A stretch of DNA of 64,000 nucleotides from Priestia megaterium NBRC 15308 = ATCC 14581 (GTDB lineage Bacteria; Bacillota; Bacilli; Bacillales; Bacillaceae_H), in NCBI RefSeq assembly GCF_000832985.1, contig NZ_CP009921.1, forward strand, positions 124,001-188,000. The letters run 5' to 3'. The position numbers and the translations under genes are program-made. Of this stretch, positions 59,893 to 64,000 are shown piece by piece. Numbering within the stretch: position 1 is the stretch's first letter; the number at the start of each line of letters is the position of its first letter. The notes below the pieces were generated by a model that had not been told where the DNA came from, searched no databases, and was given only the letters and a program-made list of their open reading frames with translations.

Positions 59893-60642
59893 TTATTCGT
59901 TCCTTATTTTCTTAATATTCCATATTAGCGAATCCACACCTATGGAGAAATGAGCGATCGGTTCTACTTCAGAAAGGTTAAAATGAAAAGGTATAAAAAG
60001 GTTATTCCTAAATATTTCTATCTCTGCTTTTTGTAACGGCCAAGGCTGGTGGTGTATTTCACCAGAATAGATGTTGGCTCCGTTACTCGAACTATAGAGA
60101 CAATATCGCTCAGTTAACCAATGATCAAGAGTTCCTTCTTTTGAAAAATAAACTTCAGATACGGGAGCATATTTACCATTGAAGGATATAGAAGTATTCG
60201 TGTTTCCTTTGCGAATACTCTGGCAATGAAAGGTGTGGCCTTCTTTTCGAAAAGAAATTTGCGCTGAATGATAAGGCAAACGATACCACCTCTTTGCAAT
60301 GTTTAAGGAAGCCCAGTTCCCAACGTCAATAGACATAAAATAAATACCGGGCTTACCATTGCGTTTAACATATGTCCTTACATTGATTTCTGGGAATTTA
60401 GGGGTTAGGGAAACAGATGATATTCCACGGGGATAGATTCCCTCTAAAACGAATAAAATGACACCTATCCATGCGGATCCATTAAAGGTGTCAATTTGTA
60501 GAGAAGAAGGCACATACGGTCGAAGTTTTTTTAGTGGAATAGGCCAATGTAAAAACAATAGATTTCTCCAAGTTTGTCGCATAATCCAATATTTTGAAGC
60601 CAATGGCCAAGACCGATGAATAACATCATTCATTATGTTCAT
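59893..60642 (-). CDS. yqjF: YqjF-like DUF2071 protein
   Basis: A 249-residue protein of the DUF2071 acetoacetate-decarboxylase-like fold: MRQTWRNLLFLHWPIPLKKL, RPYVPSSLQIDTFNGSAWIG, VRTYVKRNGKPGIYFMSID. The family length is about 240. ATG 60642 has AAGGGGTGATTT upstream; the frame stays open for another 150 codons but without a good start and with noncoding-like sequence. Role unknown; B. subtilis yqjF has been reported to respond to aromatic compounds. Confidence 0.85.
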   Translation of the reverse strand: MNIMNDVIHRSWPLASKYWIMRQTWRNLLFLHWPIPLKKLRPYVPSSLQIDTFNGSAWIGVILFVLEGIYPRGISSVSLTPKFPEINVRTYVKRNGKPGIYFMSIDVGNWASLNIAKRWYRLPYHSAQISFRKEGHTFHCQSIRKGNTNTSISFNGKYAPVSEVYFSKEGTLDHWLTERYCLYSSSNGANIYSGEIHHQPWPLQKAEIEIFRNNLFIPFHFNLSEVEPIAHFSIGVDSLIWNIKKIRNE

Positions 60643-60819
60643 GAAATCACCCCTTATATATATCCATAGTTTGGTTGAAAGTAAAACTTTTATACAATTT
60701 GGAATGGAAAAAAGCTCAACTATTTTCAAATCCTCTTTTTTATATAATTTATCTTTTTTGGATAAAATAAGAAGTGTAAACTTACATATTGAAAATATGC
60801 TAAATATGGAGTCATAAAT

Positions 60820-62225
60820 ATGTCGAACATTTTTTATTATTTGACCTTTGCGATGATGGCAATTATACTTTTCTTTTTTTATTCGTTCTTTTTGGTTGGC
60901 GCTGGATAATAAAACGAACAGTGAAACAAATGGGGAAAATTGTTTTAACCGATAGTTATCAAGAAAATATAATGGAATTGATGCCGGGACTTCGGCATAT
61001 GGGTATTCAAAATATGCTAGAAAATAGCTTGCGTGCAGCGACGGGCGACGTCCTCCATCGTCCACTTGGATCTTCCAAAAAATGGCCGCATTTGGATCCA
61101 CTTACCTTTATCCCTGCGCAAACGTCACCATTTCCAATTGATGGCGAGGAAGATGTAGATGTTGCGGTTACCATTGGTCCAAAAGCAAAAAAACCAATGA
61201 AAATAAAAATTCCACTTATGATCAGTGGAATGGCATATGGTATTGCGCTTAGTGAAGAAGTAAGGCTTTCTTTGGCTGAAGCAGCGAATAATGTGGGAAC
61301 AGCGATTAATTCTGGGGAAGGTGGGGTCTTACCTGAAGAATTAAACCAAGCTGGAAAGTATATTTTACAGTTTTCAAAAACAGATTGGTCAAAAGAAGAA
61401 GAGCTATTTAAAAGGGCCGATATGATTGAAGTTAAATTTGGGCAAGGTGCTTTAGCAGGAACGGGTGGGAAGATTTCACCTAAAAATTTAACAGGACGTG
61501 CCCGTGAAGTGATGGGACTAAAGGAAAACGAGGATGCAGTAATTTACGATAATTTTTTTGAAGACCAAACTTTAGATGATTTGAAAGAACTTGTTGAAAC
61601 ACTTCGTGAGCTGTCTGGTGGGGTTCCCATTGGGGCCAAAATGGGAGCTGGTGGGAAAATTGAAGAGGACATCGATCATTTAATTGACATTGGTATTGAT
61701 TATATTGCGGTAGATGGGGGACAAGCAGCTACATTAGGTGCCCCACCTATTTTATCCGACGACTTTGGAATCCCAACCCTTCATGCGATTGTCAGGGCTG
61801 CCAATCATTTAGAAAAGAGAAACATGAAAGGGAAAATTAGTTTAATTGCCTCTGGCGGCCTCCTAGTCCCCGGGCATTTCTTAAAAGTAATCGCTCTCGG
61901 AGCCGATGCAGTATATGTAGGCTCTGCTATGTTATTTACCGTCTCCCATACTCAATCATTGAATCCCCTTCCATTTGAACCGCCTACACAAGTCGTTTGG
62001 AATCAAGGAAAATTCAAGGATCAATTTAAGATTGAAGAAGGAGTAAAAGCAGCAGAGAAATTCTTAACAGCAAGTACAGAAGAAATGAAAATGGCATTAA
62101 GAGCAATGGGCAAACGCTCATTAAAAGAATTGTCAAAAAAGGATCTCGTGTCCTATGATGAATTAACTGCAAAAATGGTTGGAATTCCATTTTCCTTCGA
62201 ACCATGGGAAGATAAAAGTCATTAA
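60820..62225 (+). pseudogene. FMN-dependent glutamate synthase-like (YerD-type) gene with N-terminal frameshift
   Basis: The catalytic GltB-like FMN domain is intact (MISGMAYGIALSEEV, INSGEGGVLPEE, AKMGAGGKIEEDIDHLI, YIAVDGGQAATLGAPP, GADAVYVGSAMLF). The natural start is ATG 60820 (TGGAG upstream) with a membrane helix SNIFYYLTFAMMAIILFFF, but a run of seven Ts (60874-60880) puts the rest out of frame; eight Ts would give FLFVLFGWRWIIKRTVKQ running into MGKIVL and a 468-residue protein. A shorter product could start at GTG 60921 (434 residues, no anchor). Confidence 0.8.
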
Positions 62226-62314
62226 ATCCTTAAAGTTGCTTATTAGCATAATAGTTCATAATCAACTCTCTTAAGGGATATTATGGTAATTAAATTCGGC
62301 GATATCTGTAAAAA

Positions 62315-62425
62315 TAGAAAAGCACAAACCCACTATATATGATTTGTGCTTTTTTGAATAAGGAATAGCACTAAAAGAAAAATTGTTTAATAACACGTTA
62401 ATAATTTAACGCTTTAAAGTAAAGA
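62315..62425 (+). repeat. dispersed repeat R1, copy 2
   Basis: AGCACAAACCCACTATATAT, GATTTGTGCTTTTTTGAATA and TTTAACGCTTTAAAGT match the reverse complement of 48001-48115 in order, about 80 percent by eye. Contains a terminator-like hairpin. Confidence 0.7.
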
Positions 62426-62507
62426 ACGTCTTTTGTTTCAGGATAATCTACATACGTTAAGTAAATGGTAAGGTATTTAATGTGAATTATTAATTTATCT
62501 ATTTACT

Positions 62508-62792
62508 CTTACTAACGAAAAAGACAACTTTTCACTTCTTATCATATACGAACATATCTTCTATTTACCGTTTAATAATTTATTATATTTTTGTTAAATC
62601 AACATAAAATTTATAATTATTTAGTATTAATAGGTTTTTAATAAGTTAAATTAATTTAAAGATATATAATTAATTTCTTTTATACAAAGAAGTAAATGAT
62701 AAAACTTACTTATATAAATTATAGTTTTATCATTTACTCTAGCTGACGACAAATACAACGTTTTTCTACAAGATAGGTAAATGATAAAACTG
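62508..62792. repeat. AT-rich region with short direct and inverted repeats
   Basis: GTAAATGATAAAACT occurs at about 62691 and 62777 and inverted at about 62722 (AGTTTTATCATTTAC). A longer imperfect pair TTACTCTTACTAACGAAAAA (62508) / TTACTCTAGCTGACGACAAA (62735), each followed by ACAAC, is also direct. No gene; could be a protein-binding locus such as a partition or replication site, or remnants of repeats. Confidence 0.5.
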
Positions 62793-62937
62793 TTTTTAAT
62801 AAAGTATGTTTGTTTTTACTTAATGATATAGTGGAAAGTTAAGATAAACATAATCACTGATCTCGGAACCAATGGATGTATAGACCTATCGCCAATATAC
62901 ACAAAGTGAAACAAAGTCGACTATTAGAAACTAAAAA

Positions 62938-62962
62938 CACCCACTAATCATTTTAGTGAGTG
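62938..62962 (-). terminator. hairpin terminator
   Basis: CACCCACTAA / TTAGTGAGTG, one mismatch, with T-rich flank on the minus strand; 15 bases after the stop at 62977. Confidence 0.7.
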
Positions 62963-62976
62963 CTTTCCATATGTTA

Positions 62977-63252
62977 TTATTCCTTATTATCATCAGCCAC
63001 GACAAAGTATTTAATTGTGTGAATTTCACCTGATTCATAAATACCTTCTTGTAATTCCATTACTCGCAATGCTGTAATTTCATCTTTTGAATCAATTACC
63101 TCAAATACATCCCCGATACCTAACGGAATATTCTTTCCATGCAAACTTCCTTCTTTGAAGAATTCAGATGCTGGACCTTCCATCAATATCTCATCATTGT
63201 AGTAAAACTCTACTTTTTCTTGTCCTGTAATTGTAGTTATAGTTTCCACCAC
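62977..63252 (-). CDS. hypothetical acidic protein
   Basis: A 91-residue beta-rich protein (VETITTITGQEKVEFYYNDE, GKNIPLGIGDVFEVID, HTIKYFVVADD). AAGGTGGTGG lies before the start, a GTG or ATG near 63252. Not recognised; monocistronic with its own terminator. Confidence 0.6.
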   Translation of the reverse strand: MVETITTITGQEKVEFYYNDEILMEGPASEFFKEGSLHGKNIPLGIGDVFEVIDSKDEITALRVMELQEGIYESGEIHTIKYFVVADDNKE

Positions 63253-63608
63253 CTTTTTCTATAAATTACTTACAAATAACATTTTATACTATTCTGAATA
63301 TTTCTGTTAGTTTTCACTCTTTCGCTCTAAAACGTATACAATATATGTTGATATTATATAAGAAACAATTAACTTATTTCATTATAAATAGCATTATATA
63401 ATATACATGTTGTAGAAAAACCCACAATTAAACTACAACGGTAATTAAGTTCTGTAAAAAAATTAAACCAGTATGCCTCAACAAAATGGAAAAACATACT
63501 GGTTATTTGGATTTTTTGTAAATGACTAGTTAATAAAAGCAAGATTAAAGTGAGTAACAACCTCAGTTACTTTTACGAGAACCCACTAGAATCAAATAGA
63601 TAAGGAAA
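63253..63608. other. intergenic gap with one hairpin
   Basis: About 355 bases. ACCAGTATG/CATACTGGT (about 63468-63500) forms a hairpin that may end the aldehyde dehydrogenase transcript. No gene supported. Confidence 0.45.
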
Positions 63609-64000
63609 CTAAAAAGAGTATTTAATAGCACAAGTTTTAACTTGTGAATAGAAATCTAAAGCTGCTTGTCCTTGTTCTCTAGTATGGGAACTTGACCATT
63701 TCATACCACCAAATGGCACTTGGTATTCAACGCCGGCCGTTTCTTGATTCACACGTACCATTCCAACTTCTGCTTCTTCTAGAAAGAGTAATGCTTTCTC
63801 CATATTATTAGTAAAAATGGAGGCGCTTAGACCGTATTCAGATTGATTGCAAAGCCTTATAGCCTCATCGAAATTTTCTGCTTGAATAATGACGGTAACT
63901 GGGCCAAATATTTCTTCTTTAAAAAGTTTATGCTGTGCTCCAACTCCACTTACCACTATAGGAGGGATATAATAACCTTCACTTATTGTATCGAGCCTTC
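63609..64000 (-). CDS. aldehyde dehydrogenase, C-terminal part (gene runs off the window)
   Basis: The frame stays open to the window edge (DTISEGYYIPPIVVSG...). Conserved C-terminal ALDH motifs are present: KEEIFGPVTVI, NQSEYGLSASIFT, then ETAGVEYQVPFGGMKWSS, REQGQAALDFYSQVKT. The TAGVE..VPFGG.K.SS form is typical of alpha-ketoglutaric semialdehyde dehydrogenases (YcbD/GucD-like). The catalytic Cys lies upstream, outside the window. Confidence 0.88.
   Translation of the reverse strand, partial: RLDTISEGYYIPPIVVSGVGAQHKLFKEEIFGPVTVIIQAENFDEAIRLCNQSEYGLSASIFTNNMEKALLFLEEAEVGMVRVNQETAGVEYQVPFGGMKWSSSHTREQGQAALDFYSQVKTCAIKYSF

Noticed and set aside
1-64000. tRNA, rRNA, tmRNA, and CRISPR repeats
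   Set aside because: Looked for by eye on both strands; none recognised.

Overview
The window looks like accessory DNA, most likely part of a large plasmid, from a spore-forming, low-GC Bacillaceae close to Priestia (Bacillus) megaterium. Genes for an alpha/beta-type small acid-soluble spore protein, an HU protein and a complete GerA-family germinant receptor point to a spore former. A germinant receptor with two alternative B subunits next to conjugation genes recalls the plasmid-borne gerU/gerVB locus of P. megaterium QM B1551; that match is from memory and inferred, not searched. No rRNA, tRNA, CRISPR array or recognisable replication initiator is visible.

Region 1 (1-21.3 kb) is a Gram-positive type IV secretion/conjugation operon of the pSK41/pGO1 Tra/Trs kind, all on the plus strand: pilin-like, VirB8-like, VirB3-like, TrsD-like, VirB4 (TraE-like), VirB6/TrbL-like, a lysozyme-NlpC/P60 wall hydrolase and a VirD4 coupling protein, plus several small unrecognised proteins. 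Two nearly identical IS110-family copies (14-1769 and 18089-19843) flank the core, and a 2.5-kb group II intron (7320-9847) splits the coupling-protein gene inside its Walker B region. Region 2 (21.3-28.3 kb) is the DNA-processing block: a candidate oriT with phased nonamers and hairpins, ribbon-helix-helix-like accessory proteins around a MobL/MobP2-type relaxase, an ArdC-like antirestriction protein, a Toprim primase-like protein and an Mrr-like nuclease.

Region 3 (28.5-33.2 kb) is a secreted L,D-transpeptidase gene cut in two by a minimal Tn554-like element (tnpA, tnpB, tnpC); removing the element restores one 186-codon reading frame exactly. Region 4 (33.2-42 kb) holds HU, a spore protein, an RsbR-like stressosome protein, and many small membrane or coiled-coil proteins, with one 600-residue unknown. 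Region 5 (42-52.7 kb) holds an ISL3-family IS, Hsp20, a pirin-MarR-DoxX group, a cyclic-di-GMP-I riboswitch in front of a SinI-like gene that converges on a second SinI-like gene, a serine recombinase, small secreted or membrane proteins and several dispersed repeats. Region 6 (53-64 kb) is the minus-strand germinant receptor operon (A, C, B, second B) with a divergent two-helix D-subunit candidate, then a DUF4046-like protein, YqjF, an FMN-dependent glutamate synthase-like gene broken in a T tract, a repeat-rich gap and the 3' end of an aldehyde dehydrogenase gene.

Working picture: regions 1-2 build the mating channel, loosen the cell wall locally, nick and pilot the DNA and protect it on entry. 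Regions 3-6 are cargo with a sporulation, germination, stress and biofilm flavour, reworked by at least four kinds of mobile DNA: IS110, group II intron, Tn554-like and ISL3.
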